Shown here in pieces: positions 51,942 to 61,277 of a DNA stretch of 64,000 nt; position 1 is the stretch's first letter, and the number at the start of each line of letters is the position of its first letter. The position numbers and the translations under genes were made by a program. Under the pieces are notes generated by a model that ran no database searches, was not told the origin of the DNA, and saw only the letters and a program-made list of their open reading frames with translations. Source of the DNA: Nostocales cyanobacterium HT-58-2 (GTDB taxonomy: Bacteria; Cyanobacteriota; Cyanobacteriia; Cyanobacteriales; Nostocaceae); NCBI GenBank assembly GCA_002163975.1, contig CP019636.1, positions 4,398,501-4,462,500 of the forward strand, given 5' to 3'.

Positions 51942-53282
51942 ATGTCTAAGTACGACTCCCATTTAAAATGTTCGTTTTGTGGAAAGTCTCAGGAGCAGGT
52001 GCGTAAACTAATCGCCGGACCGGGAGTCTACATCTGCGATGAATGCGTTGACTTGTGTAATGAAATTCTGGATGAAGAGTTACTCGACACGAATGGGGCA
52101 GCATCGTCGCAACCAGCACCCAAGTCAGAACCACCCCAGAAACGTCGTGCCCGCTCCTCTAATCTCTCGTTAAATCAGATACCAAAGCCACGAGAGATTA
52201 AAAAGTATCTAGATGAACACGTCATTGGTCAAGACGAAGCGAAAAAAGTGCTTTCAGTCGCAGTTTATAACCACTACAAGCGACTATCACTGGTTCAGTC
52301 TAAAGGCAGTGGCAAAGGTTTGGATGATGCGGTAGAACTGCAAAAGTCTAACATTCTCCTCATTGGTCCTACAGGTTGCGGGAAAACTTTGCTTGCACAA
52401 ACTTTGGCAAAAATTCTCGATGTTCCTTTTGCCGTTGCTGATGCCACAACTCTAACAGAAGCAGGGTATGTGGGAGAAGATGTGGAAAATATCTTGTTAC
52501 GACTGTTGCAAGTTGCAGACTTGGATGTAGAAGAAGCACAACGAGGAATCATCTACATCGACGAAATAGACAAGATTGCTCGCAAGAGTGAAAATCCCTC
52601 AATTACCCGAGATGTATCTGGCGAAGGCGTACAGCAAGCTTTGCTGAAAATGTTAGAGGGGACGATCGCCAACGTACCTCCTCAAGGAGGACGCAAGCAC
52701 CCATATCAAGACTGCATCCAGATTGATACAAGCAATATCTTGTTTATCTGTGGTGGTGCTTTCGTCGGCTTAGAAAAAGTTGTGGAGCAGAGAACGGGGA
52801 AAAAGTCAATAGGGTTTGTTCAACCGGGAGAGGGTCAATCAAAGGATCAGCGCACAGCAGATACTCTCCGCCATTTAGAACCAGATGACCTAGTGAAGTT
52901 TGGTATGATTCCGGAATTTATTGGGCGGGTGCCAATGGTAGCGGTGGTAGATCCACTGGATGAAGAAGCGCTGATGGCAATTTTGACCCAACCGCGCAGT
53001 GCCTTGGTGAAGCAATACCAAAAGCTGCTGAAGATGGACAACGTCCAGCTAGAGTTTAAACCAGAGGCTCTGCGAGCTATTGCTCAAGAAGCCTATCGCC
53101 GTAAAACTGGAGCAAGAGCACTCCGGGGCATTGTGGAAGAACTGATGTTGGATGTGATGTATGAGTTGCCTTCGCGTAAAGATGTCACTCGTTGCACAGT
53201 CACACGGGAAATGGTGGAGAAGCGTTCCACTGCCGAACTGCTGATGCACCCATCAACACTACCCAAACCAGAATCCGCTTAG
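51942..53282 (+). CDS. clpX: ATP-dependent Clp protease ATPase subunit ClpX
   Basis: This 446-residue AAA+ unfoldase has a four-Cys zinc domain (C10, C13, C32, C35), Walker A GPTGCGKT, Walker B IIYIDEIDKIA and the C-terminal KTGARALRGIVEELMLDVMY sensor region. It unfolds tagged proteins for ClpP. It follows clpP by 9 bp, so the two are co-transcribed. Confidence 0.97.
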   Translation: MSKYDSHLKCSFCGKSQEQVRKLIAGPGVYICDECVDLCNEILDEELLDTNGAASSQPAPKSEPPQKRRARSSNLSLNQIPKPREIKKYLDEHVIGQDEAKKVLSVAVYNHYKRLSLVQSKGSGKGLDDAVELQKSNILLIGPTGCGKTLLAQTLAKILDVPFAVADATTLTEAGYVGEDVENILLRLLQVADLDVEEAQRGIIYIDEIDKIARKSENPSITRDVSGEGVQQALLKMLEGTIANVPPQGGRKHPYQDCIQIDTSNILFICGGAFVGLEKVVEQRTGKKSIGFVQPGEGQSKDQRTADTLRHLEPDDLVKFGMIPEFIGRVPMVAVVDPLDEEALMAILTQPRSALVKQYQKLLKMDNVQLEFKPEALRAIAQEAYRRKTGARALRGIVEELMLDVMYELPSRKDVTRCTVTREMVEKRSTAELLMHPSTLPKPESA

Positions 53283-53344
53283 TAGTCATAAGTCATGAGT
53301 CATTAGTAAAATATTTTTAGCTCTTGACTTTTGACTTTTGATAA

Positions 53345-54247
53345 ATGTCTTACATAAAGGTTCGTGGTGTTGAGCATTACTACGAGTGGATCAATAAGCC
53401 ATCGGATACTGAAAACAAACCTGTGATGGTTTTTATCCACGGTTGGGCTGGTTCCGGTCGGTATTGGCACAGTACTGCTCATGCTTTATCCGAACAATTT
53501 GATTGCTTAGTTTACGATCTGCGGGGATTTGGGCGTTCACATGGACAACCAACGGTAGCCAAAGAGAGTGAATCTGTCGTTGAGTCTGCTGAGTTGCGTT
53601 CACCCCAGGCAGAGTTTAAAGCGCGTCAAGAGTTAACTTATGAGCTAGAAGAATACGCTGACGACTTGGCAGCTTTGCTAGATGAGTTGCAGATTCAATG
53701 CGTATATGTTACGGCTCATTCTATGGGCGCATCTATTGCTACTTTGTTTCTCAACCGCTACCCTCAACGAGTGGAGAAAGCTATCTTAACCTGTAGCGGT
53801 ATTTTTGAGTACGATGAAAAAGCATTCACAGCTTTTCATAAGTTTGGTGGGTACGTAGTCAAATTTCGTCCCAAGTGGCTAGAGAAAATCCCCTTTGTTG
53901 ACCGGATGTTTATGGCGCGTTTTTTGCATGCTTCTATACCAGCAGCAGAACGCAAAGCTTTCTTGCACGATTTTCTCACAGCAGACTATGATGCAGCATT
54001 GGGCACAATTTTTACATCTGTGAGTAAAGCCGCAGCCGAGTTGATGCCGCAGGAATTTGCTAAACTGACAGTGCCCACACTACTGGTGGCGGGAGAGTAC
54101 GACATCATTATCCCAGCCGAGATGGGACGTCAGGCAGCCGCACTCAGCAATAAAGTAGAATTTGTGATGATTCCAAATACGGCTCATTTCCCAATGTTGG
54201 AAGATGCGACGACTTATCTCAAACGGGTGCGAGAGTTTTTGAAATAG
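53345..54247 (+). CDS. Alpha/beta hydrolase
   Basis: This 300-residue hydrolase has the oxyanion motif FIHGWAGSG, nucleophile Ser126 in TAHSMGAS, an acidic residue in AGEYDIIIP and the catalytic His in NTAHFPMLE. A Glu-rich insertion lies at about 70-98 before the cap. It lies 62 bp after clpX, separated by TAGTCATAAGTCATGAGTCA-type heptamer repeats. The substrate is unknown. Confidence 0.9.
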   Translation: MSYIKVRGVEHYYEWINKPSDTENKPVMVFIHGWAGSGRYWHSTAHALSEQFDCLVYDLRGFGRSHGQPTVAKESESVVESAELRSPQAEFKARQELTYELEEYADDLAALLDELQIQCVYVTAHSMGASIATLFLNRYPQRVEKAILTCSGIFEYDEKAFTAFHKFGGYVVKFRPKWLEKIPFVDRMFMARFLHASIPAAERKAFLHDFLTADYDAALGTIFTSVSKAAAELMPQEFAKLTVPTLLVAGEYDIIIPAEMGRQAAALSNKVEFVMIPNTAHFPMLEDATTYLKRVREFLK

Positions 54248-54309
54248 TTATTTTGAAAGAGTTAGAAGTCATTTGCGCTTTCCCACCTTCCCACCCCTTC
54301 ACCTGTTCA

Positions 54310-55296
54310 TTACCCAAATCCAAGCTCGCGTTTTAGCAAATTAATCGAGTCAGTACCAATATACTTTTCACCACACATGAGCTTAGGTGGACGGATAATG
54401 TCATCCATAGCGGCTTGTACAGCTGTTTGCACTGCAGAAAAGCTCACTTGGTCAGTGCTAAAAATAATTTGCGCTCGTTTAGCGATCGCCTGAAGTTTGT
54501 AGGTATCTTTTGGTTGCGCAGTCATCACAAGTATTTCATCTCCTCGTTGACCGTGAAGGATAACTTCTGCTGCTCGTAGCCAGCCAGGACTGAGGCTAAC
54601 TATACCAATACAGCTATCTTTGGGTAAGTTCTTAAAATGATTGAACTCTTTTGCGTAGTCTTGTATGTCGAGGGGAATCACACGTACAGCCTTGGGTGCT
54701 GCGAGCGCCTCTACGTCTCCAATAAAATATCGATGTGTCACCACTGTCGCAGAAGAAGTTTGATCTAGCACAGCAGTTAACTCTTCCATCGCTACTAACT
54801 GTACTGGTATTTTCAGGGCTTGTTCTAATTCATAGACCATCAATTCCCCTACACCGATGTCCTGAGATGGAGCCGCCACCAGCACTCGCGCACTACAACG
54901 CAAGCGCCAGTCAATTTCTGCTAAGAAGAGCTCACGTGCTTGACTGAGCGAGCAGCCTTGAGAAAGGAGTTCATCAAGTGCATGCTGAACAACTTTGTAT
55001 GCTTGAGGATATTGCTTGAGAATCGGTGATTGTAGCCTACTACCACCCTCATGACCTTGGGCGCGGACGTAAATTCCTGACCCAGCAAGACTTTCGACCA
55101 GTCCGTCATCTTCCAATTGACGGTACACTTTGCTAATCGTGTTGCGGTGTAACCCTGTCTGCATCGCCAGTGCTCTCGTACTCGGTAATTTATAGCCGGG
55201 TGGATATTGCCGAGATGCGATCGCAAACCGGATTTGATTAAACAGCTGGGCTGATGCGGGTATTTCACTATCTGGCTGAATACGAAACTGAATCAT
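54310..55296 (-). CDS. GntR-family transcriptional regulator
   Basis: The start is ATG 55296, close behind TAGGAGGT; TTG and GTG codons just upstream are less likely. The 328-residue protein has a GntR winged helix at about 10-80 (QIRFAIASRQYPPGYKLPST, RALAMQTGLHRNTISKVYRQ) and a longer C-terminal sensing domain of unknown type, without the aminotransferase fold of MocR. It is divergent from the dienelactone-hydrolase gene and may regulate it. Confidence 0.88.
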   Translation of the reverse strand: MIQFRIQPDSEIPASAQLFNQIRFAIASRQYPPGYKLPSTRALAMQTGLHRNTISKVYRQLEDDGLVESLAGSGIYVRAQGHEGGSRLQSPILKQYPQAYKVVQHALDELLSQGCSLSQARELFLAEIDWRLRCSARVLVAAPSQDIGVGELMVYELEQALKIPVQLVAMEELTAVLDQTSSATVVTHRYFIGDVEALAAPKAVRVIPLDIQDYAKEFNHFKNLPKDSCIGIVSLSPGWLRAAEVILHGQRGDEILVMTAQPKDTYKLQAIAKRAQIIFSTDQVSFSAVQTAVQAAMDDIIRPPKLMCGEKYIGTDSINLLKRELGFG

Positions 55297-55496
55297 CACC
55301 AAACCTCCTACGTGATAGTGGCTGCATATGACCAGCTGCGAATGCTAACTGTCAAATATTTTACTTATATATTGAATTTTTCTATTAAAAAATTCTGGTG
55401 TGGTTGTTACTTGTGGTTGATAATTTGATTGGAAATTGCCTTGAGCTATTAGCATCGCTATATTCTGTATAGTCAGACATCTTGGTAAAAACTATT

Positions 55497-56237
55497 ATGG
55501 CAGAGCGAGCAATCACCACCACAACAGTTAAACTTTCGCAAGATAATTTACAAATCGACGCATACCAAGCAATGCCTTCTGAAGAAGGTTCTTACCCAGC
55601 AGTTGTGGTATTGCAAGAGATTTTTGGAGTTAACTCCCACATTCGGGATGTGACAGAACGTATTGCCAAGGAAGGTTATGTAGCAATAGCACCCGCACTT
55701 TTCCAAAGAATCGCCCCTGGATTTGAAACCGGCTACACCAAGGAAGATATCGAAGTGGGCAGAAAGTATGCATGGGAGCAAACAAAGGCTTCAGAGCTAT
55801 TGAGCGATATTCAACGAGTCATTGACTATCTCAAAACTTTACCAAATGTGAAGCAAGATGGCTTCGGTTGCATTGGATTTTGTTTTGGTGGTCATGTCGC
55901 TTATCTTGCTTCCACTTTGCCAGATATCAAAGCCACTGCTTCCTTTTATGGTGCTGGTATCCCCATCCGCACGCCAGGAGGTGAGAGTCCCACCATTACG
56001 CGCACCCCAGACATTAAAGGTGTCCTCTACACCTTTTTTGGCATGGAAGATGCTAGCATCCCAGTAGAACATATAGAGCAGATTGAAGGAGCGTTAGAAA
56101 AATACAACATTCCTCATCGTGTGTTTCGCTACGATGGAGCTGACCACGGATTTTTCTGCGACCAACGCGCCAGCTATAATTCTATAGCCGCTGCCGATGC
56201 TTGGGAGCAGGTAAAACAACTGTTTAGACAACTTTAG
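55497..56237 (+). CDS. Dienelactone hydrolase family protein
   Basis: The start is ATG 55497 (MAERAITTTTVKLSQDN); a TTG five codons earlier is possible. The 246-residue protein has Cys129 in IGFCFGGH, Glu41 in LQEIFGV, Asp in MEDASIP and His in ADHGFFC, the dienelactone hydrolase active site. It opens lactone rings; the natural substrate is unknown. It is divergent from the GntR regulator, with a 200-bp gap. Confidence 0.93.
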   Translation: MAERAITTTTVKLSQDNLQIDAYQAMPSEEGSYPAVVVLQEIFGVNSHIRDVTERIAKEGYVAIAPALFQRIAPGFETGYTKEDIEVGRKYAWEQTKASELLSDIQRVIDYLKTLPNVKQDGFGCIGFCFGGHVAYLASTLPDIKATASFYGAGIPIRTPGGESPTITRTPDIKGVLYTFFGMEDASIPVEHIEQIEGALEKYNIPHRVFRYDGADHGFFCDQRASYNSIAAADAWEQVKQLFRQL

Positions 56238-56415
56238 CTATTCGATTGAATTGCGTTCTGCTTGCATTCAGGTCGTCCCTAGTCATTTGTCCTCGCTGAT
56301 TTGTCATGACAAAGGACAGTCTTGATAAGCAATCAGAGTCCCTCGAATAGTATTGTTTAGCGTTGAATAACACTCCTGTGGCATCAGCTAGAATAGCAAT
56401 TTATCTTTAAGAGTC

Positions 56416-57318
56416 ATGGATTCCGAAGCGAAATTTTCTCAAAAAGCTAATTCATCGTTTACGATGGACGACTTTGCCAAAGCACTGGAAAAACACGATT
56501 ACCAGTTTCAAAAAGGACAGGTGGTACACGGCAGGGTTTTCCAACTTGATTCAGATGGGGCATATGTCGATATTGGTGGCAAGTCGTCAGCGTTTGTTCC
56601 CCGCGATGAAGCTTCTTTGAGAGCAGTCACCAATTTGTCGGAGGTGCTACCACTTAATGAGAATTTAGAGTTCTTAATCATCAGAGATCAGGATGCAGAA
56701 GGTCAAGTCACCCTTTCGCGACGGCAATTAGAAATCAGGAGCATTTGGGAGCGACTGGCGCAAATGCAGGAGAATTCCCAAACAACGCAAGTGCGGGTGA
56801 TAAATCTGAATAAGGGTGGCGTGACTGTTGAAGTGCAGGGTTTACGAGGGTTTATTCCGCGATCGCACTTGGTTGAGCGGGATAACTTGGAATCACTCAA
56901 AGGTCAATCTCTCACTGCTGGCTTTTTGGAAGTTAACCGCAGCAACAACAAGCTTATCCTTTCCCAGCGCATAGCAACTCGTTCCGCAAGCTTCAGTCAG
57001 TTAGAAGTTGGTCAGCTAGCAGAAGGGAAAGTAACTGGTATTAAACCCTTTGGCGTATTTGTGGATTTAGAAGGAACAAGCGCTTTGCTTCATATCAAGC
57101 AAGTGAGCCAGAAATTTATTGAAAATTTGGAAAACGTGTTTCAAATCGGTCAGCCGATCAAAGCTTTGATTATAGATTTGGATGAAGGCAAAGGTCGGGT
57201 TGCTCTTTCCACTCGAGTTTTGGAAAATTTCCCAGGTGAGGTGCTAGAAAACATGGACGAAGTGATGGCATCAGCCCAGGCGCGTGCAGAACGAGCAAGG
57301 AATAAGCTTTCAGAATAA
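56416..57318 (+). CDS. S1-domain RNA-binding protein (ribosomal protein S1 homologue)
   Basis: This 300-residue protein has three S1 domains, at about 33-104, 120-185 and 200-270 (GQVVHGRVFQLDSDGAYVDI, VRVINLNKGGVTVEVQGLRG, GQLAEGKVTGIKPFGVFVDL). Cyanobacteria carry a longer S1 (rps1a) and a shorter three-domain paralogue (rps1b), which this resembles. It probably helps mRNA binding or translation start. Confidence 0.9.
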   Translation: MDSEAKFSQKANSSFTMDDFAKALEKHDYQFQKGQVVHGRVFQLDSDGAYVDIGGKSSAFVPRDEASLRAVTNLSEVLPLNENLEFLIIRDQDAEGQVTLSRRQLEIRSIWERLAQMQENSQTTQVRVINLNKGGVTVEVQGLRGFIPRSHLVERDNLESLKGQSLTAGFLEVNRSNNKLILSQRIATRSASFSQLEVGQLAEGKVTGIKPFGVFVDLEGTSALLHIKQVSQKFIENLENVFQIGQPIKALIIDLDEGKGRVALSTRVLENFPGEVLENMDEVMASAQARAERARNKLSE

Positions 57319-57341
57319 GTTAGTTGTGTGTATTTGACACT

Positions 57342-57362
57342 CCCCACGGCTAAAGCCGGGGG
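57342..57362. repeat. Solo IS200/IS605-like hairpin end
   Basis: CCCCACGGC-TAAA-GCCGGGGG has a 9-bp stem with one mismatch and is followed by GATTCTAG. The following GATTCT matches the flank of 26323. No transposase is adjacent. It also sits between convergent genes, so it may act as a terminator. Confidence 0.5.
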
Positions 57363-57399
57363 ATTCTAGTTTCACAGTCGTTGCTTGCCTTTGTGGTTG

Positions 57400-59586
57400 T
57401 TAAACTGTTTCTCCATCACCAATATCGCGTTTCGGTGGGCGCTTGTAGGTAAACGTGAAAGTATCGCCACTGGCAATAACTTGCCGCATCTCATCATACA
57501 TCGGATAGTTGCCCACCCCACTCAGACTTGCCCAACCCCTCGCCCTGGTTAAAGCGACAAACAACTGGTTACGGCAATTCACATCACTTTCATTGCGAGC
57601 TACATTATCAAAGCCAACGACATAGACCATATCAGCTTCATGACCTTTGGCGCGATTGATGCGGGACACTGTAACCCCACCTTCATGCCAAAATTTATCA
57701 GGATCATTGTTGGGCCATTGAGGAACCAAATCATTTATCGTTAAAGCAGTGGGAATATAGATATCAATATCTTGGTCCATCAAGAAACTCGCAACTTCAG
57801 TTTCTAACTCCATCGCCTCGGAATTAGAGCCTACAATCACAACTAAGATATCGCGGCTGGGATTCAGACTATCATGGACAATGTTATGCATGATATTCTC
57901 AGCCAACGCTGTCATTTCTTCTTGGCGAGAACCGTAAGTTTGAAATTCCAATAAGGGTGTACCCCAAAGTTCAGAAATGGGATTTGGTGAATGTTGTGGA
58001 GGTCGATGCACAGTTATTGGCTTACCAACACGCCGAAAATCACCTTTAACGTCATAGCCGATTTTGTTCCAATCATCTTTATTTGTAATACCTGCAAGCA
58101 TTCCCTCAGGGCGAAGCAAACCCATACCAATTGCATGAGCAGCTGTGAGAATTGGTCCAGGAGTACGGTAACATCGGCGCATCACCTCAGAACGTTTAAT
58201 ACCACCTGAGTATTGCGGTTGCTTACTCAAAAAATTGCTTAAATTCTCGCCAAAGACCTCTTTCGCCTTTGGCACTGCTATACTATCGAGGCTTTGGGCT
58301 TCATCGTAAGCCCAGATTAACCGTCTTTCTTCTGGTTTTTCCTCACTGACAGGTCGCAACGCTTGATAAGCCAACCAGTAAATTGCCTGCTTGTCTTCAT
58401 ATTTCAAATCATCTTCGGCTACTAAATCCTGACCTTCATCAATCAAGATGGCATCAAATATCGGCTCAATTTTGATCTCTTCCTGTAGCCGTTTACATAA
58501 GTCTGCTAAACCTCGATTAGGTTGTCTTTCTTTTGTGTCTGTAACCGTTCCACGTCTTTTGCCGTGGTAGTCACAAATCGTGCTGTACAAACCTGGATGT
58601 TCCTTTGCTCCCCACGCATGAAGCACTCGCAGTTTTTGGTTCGTTTTTGGGTCGTACTGTAACTCACCACCACCGAAGCGGCGTATCCACTGATCCAGCA
58701 ACCCAGTCATCAAATGGTAGAGCGATCGCGTGAAAAACACCAAGGCAATATCCCAATCAGGGTGCTTGAGGTGCATATGAGCTGCTTTTTGGCACAGCAG
58801 CACTGTTTTGCCTGAACCAGCAATACCGCGAATTCGCTGAGGTCCTGGGGGAATTTCTTTGCCGATGTGTTCTTGCTGTAAATCTATTTCGTATAGCCTT
58901 TCTCGCAAACTGTCCATGACGCTAGCGCGGGTTTTGCCTGTTGTTGAAACTGTCGCACGAGGAGGTTTGCGAAGTACGGGTGTTCCACCAATCACTGACA
59001 GTAGCAATTCCCAGTCTTTATCTTCCAGATTTTCTCCTGGAACTACAGAAGAGATTTGTTGAATACGTTCGATGCAACCAACTTTGCCTAACTGGTCTTG
59101 GAAAATCAAAGGAGGACAGTGAGGTAATTGGTCAAAACCCTTTTGTTGCCATTGTTCTTGGGTAATCAGAGGCAATGCAACGATCGCCCGTCCGGTAACT
59201 CTGCGCCAAATTGCAGATTCGCGATCTGTATATGCAATCAAAGCTCGTAGTGGATGTTCGGCTCGTTGATAAGGGTTAGCTTCTGCAGTGTAATAGTTTT
59301 GCAACTGCCAAATATCATCATGAATAGCAACGATTTGGTCAAGGGTGACTGGTAAAACTTCAATAACCACTAAACCGAATTCTCTATCAACAATGAGAAT
59401 GTCGGGCTCTTTACGAATTTCTCCTACCTTCGAGAAAATTGGATAGCGCCAGTAACCAATACAGTTTCTATCAGAAAAAGCACTTTTAACAGCATCCCAA
59501 ACTTTCTGCTCACCTGCTTCACTGCTCACTTTTAACGGTTCGGTAGTGATAAATTTGCTACTTTGTTCTTCGTTACCAACAGCCAT
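57400..59586 (-). CDS. NERD nuclease-domain / UvrD-like superfamily 1 helicase
   Basis: The start is set at ATG 59586; a longer frame from 59664 lacks a good site. The 728-residue protein has a NERD-type restriction-nuclease fold at about 25-140 (EPDILIVDREFGLVVIEV with D62 and E76), and a helicase with motif I GIAGSGKT, motif II ILIDEGQDL, and VALTRARGWASLSG as motif VI. The expected Lys after the Glu (E-x-K) is Leu78, so nuclease activity is doubtful. It may act in DNA repair or phage defence. Confidence 0.85.
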   Translation of the reverse strand: MAVGNEEQSSKFITTEPLKVSSEAGEQKVWDAVKSAFSDRNCIGYWRYPIFSKVGEIRKEPDILIVDREFGLVVIEVLPVTLDQIVAIHDDIWQLQNYYTAEANPYQRAEHPLRALIAYTDRESAIWRRVTGRAIVALPLITQEQWQQKGFDQLPHCPPLIFQDQLGKVGCIERIQQISSVVPGENLEDKDWELLLSVIGGTPVLRKPPRATVSTTGKTRASVMDSLRERLYEIDLQQEHIGKEIPPGPQRIRGIAGSGKTVLLCQKAAHMHLKHPDWDIALVFFTRSLYHLMTGLLDQWIRRFGGGELQYDPKTNQKLRVLHAWGAKEHPGLYSTICDYHGKRRGTVTDTKERQPNRGLADLCKRLQEEIKIEPIFDAILIDEGQDLVAEDDLKYEDKQAIYWLAYQALRPVSEEKPEERRLIWAYDEAQSLDSIAVPKAKEVFGENLSNFLSKQPQYSGGIKRSEVMRRCYRTPGPILTAAHAIGMGLLRPEGMLAGITNKDDWNKIGYDVKGDFRRVGKPITVHRPPQHSPNPISELWGTPLLEFQTYGSRQEEMTALAENIMHNIVHDSLNPSRDILVVIVGSNSEAMELETEVASFLMDQDIDIYIPTALTINDLVPQWPNNDPDKFWHEGGVTVSRINRAKGHEADMVYVVGFDNVARNESDVNCRNQLFVALTRARGWASLSGVGNYPMYDEMRQVIASGDTFTFTYKRPPKRDIGDGETV

Positions 59587-59729
59587 GAAGTCCCTGCCTC
59601 TACTAGCTAAATTTGTTTTGATACAAAAGCTTTTTGAGTAATACTGCCAAGCTAGCACTGCCAATGTAATACTTACCAGTGCAAATTCACGGAACTACTT
59701 AGCTGGAAGACTTCAGCAGATATGCGGTG

Positions 59730-59849
59730 TTAGTTTAAGAAAGGTTGTGATAATTTTGCTGGTTCAGTTGAGCTATTTTCGGCTGTCGCTAACTTTTGTA
59801 GCTGTTCATACAAGTCATCGGGAAAATCTACATCATGAACGATAGCCAT
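59730..59849 (-). pseudogene. Truncated VapB/FitA-like antitoxin remnant
   Basis: The minus frame from ATG 59849 encodes 39 residues: MAIVHDVDFPDDLYEQLQKL, then ATAENSSTEPAKLSQPFLN. The first 28 residues match the N-terminus of RHH antitoxins (PDDLYxxLQKLAxAENRS), after which the sequence departs and stops. It is probably a broken antitoxin, with no toxin nearby. Confidence 0.5.
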
Positions 59850-60059
59850 CTATCGACTTTTTAGCTGAATTTATTGGTAATGGTAGCATGATGCAACTGG
59901 CTTGGGCTGGGGTGGGGAGAAGGGGCGATCGCATAGTTGCTGGTAATAGAATTTTACTCTTATATGCTTATTGTTAGAGTTGACGGTATTATAGAACACA
60001 GTCTACGGCTTCAGGTCTGTGGATGCAAAGCGCTTGCCAGCTAAATAGGAAGATAAGCT

Positions 60060-61232
60060 ATGACATTCGACTATGTATTGCTAGGCAAAAAACTGCGAGA
60101 AGCCCGTGAAAGTCTTCAATTTGATATTTATGAAGCAGCGGCTAGACTTCAAATTAGCTCAGAAGACTATTTGAAGGTGGAATCTGGGCAAAAGAAAGCA
60201 ACAGGTGATCAAGTTGTCTTACTAGCATCTTTATACCAGCGCGATTTTCGCTATTTTGTCACTAGTGATTATCCTTCAGCGGAATCTCAGATTCAAGAAA
60301 TGTTTCGTCTCAACTCATCACTCTCGAAAAATGACCGCATAGCAATTCAACAGTTTATACGATTATGCGAATATGAAAGCTTTATAGAACAAGAGGTTTT
60401 TCACAAAAGGTTTAGCCCTCCTCCAAATTACAGTCAACGCGAATTCGATCATAGTTACTTTAAGAAGCAAGGAGAAGACGCTGCTAGGTTTGAAAGAGAG
60501 CGCCTAAATGTAGGACTCTTACCAATTAGAGATATTTTTGAATTAATACGAAACCAAGGTATTCATGTTTTCAAGCGTCAATTAGAAGACCGGAATATTT
60601 CCGGGTTATACGTATATCATCCTACAGCAGGTCACTGTATTTTAATCAATTATCTTGACGACCTGTATCGTCAAAACTTTTCTGCTGCTCATGAATACTG
60701 TCATGCTTTGTTTGACTCAAATCTTGGGCAGGAAGTCACTTATTTGAATAAAGATACTAATAAATCTGAATGGAGAGCTAATAGCTTTGCTCGTAACTTT
60801 TTACTTCCCAAGAAGCGTATTTTAGAAGATTATAGCCCGGTGACAGAATATGATGATTGGGTAAATATAATTCGTCAAATTGCTACACAATTTCGAGTTA
60901 GCTCTCAAGTAGTAATCATTCAACTTGGAGAAATTAATTGGATTGATGAAAAGATGAAACAGAGGTTAAAGAATGACAGAAAGCTTGTTATTAAATCAAA
61001 AGAAAAATTTGATCCAGAGATCCCAGATGATTTATCTACAGGACAACGGGAAAGATTAACACAAGTTATTCGTAGTGGTCTTTCTTGGCATTTTCTTGAG
61101 TTATGCACAGAAGCTTATAGAAGAGGAGAAATTACATATCACAAGTTACTTGAAATCTTATCAGTTCCTATAGAAAATGGATATCAATTATTACATGAAA
61201 TTAGAACTTTTATAGAGGTAGTTGATTTGTGA
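60060..61232 (+). CDS. XRE-type regulator fused to ImmA/IrrE (M78) metallopeptidase
   Basis: This 390-residue protein has an XRE helix-turn-helix at about 8-60 (KLREARESLQFDIYEAAARL) and an M78 peptidase with zinc motif HEYCH at 211-215 and downstream Glu237 in SEWRANSFARNFLLP. ImmA/IrrE proteins cleave or inactivate partner repressors under stress. The stop overlaps the GTG start of the PIN-like gene by 3 bases, so the two formed a coupled pair. That partner is split by an insertion sequence. Confidence 0.9.
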   Translation: MTFDYVLLGKKLREARESLQFDIYEAAARLQISSEDYLKVESGQKKATGDQVVLLASLYQRDFRYFVTSDYPSAESQIQEMFRLNSSLSKNDRIAIQQFIRLCEYESFIEQEVFHKRFSPPPNYSQREFDHSYFKKQGEDAARFERERLNVGLLPIRDIFELIRNQGIHVFKRQLEDRNISGLYVYHPTAGHCILINYLDDLYRQNFSAAHEYCHALFDSNLGQEVTYLNKDTNKSEWRANSFARNFLLPKKRILEDYSPVTEYDDWVNIIRQIATQFRVSSQVVIIQLGEINWIDEKMKQRLKNDRKLVIKSKEKFDPEIPDDLSTGQRERLTQVIRSGLSWHFLELCTEAYRRGEITYHKLLEILSVPIENGYQLLHEIRTFIEVVDL

Positions 61233-61270
61233 ATTTTATTGTTACTATTGATACTTGTGCTATTATCCAT

Positions 61271-61277
61271 TTAATGT
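61271..61277. repeat. Target-site duplication, left copy (TAATGTA)
   Basis: The seven bases TAATGTA lie directly before the left inverted repeat and recur at 62287-62293 after the right one. IS982-family elements give duplications of this size. Confidence 0.9.
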
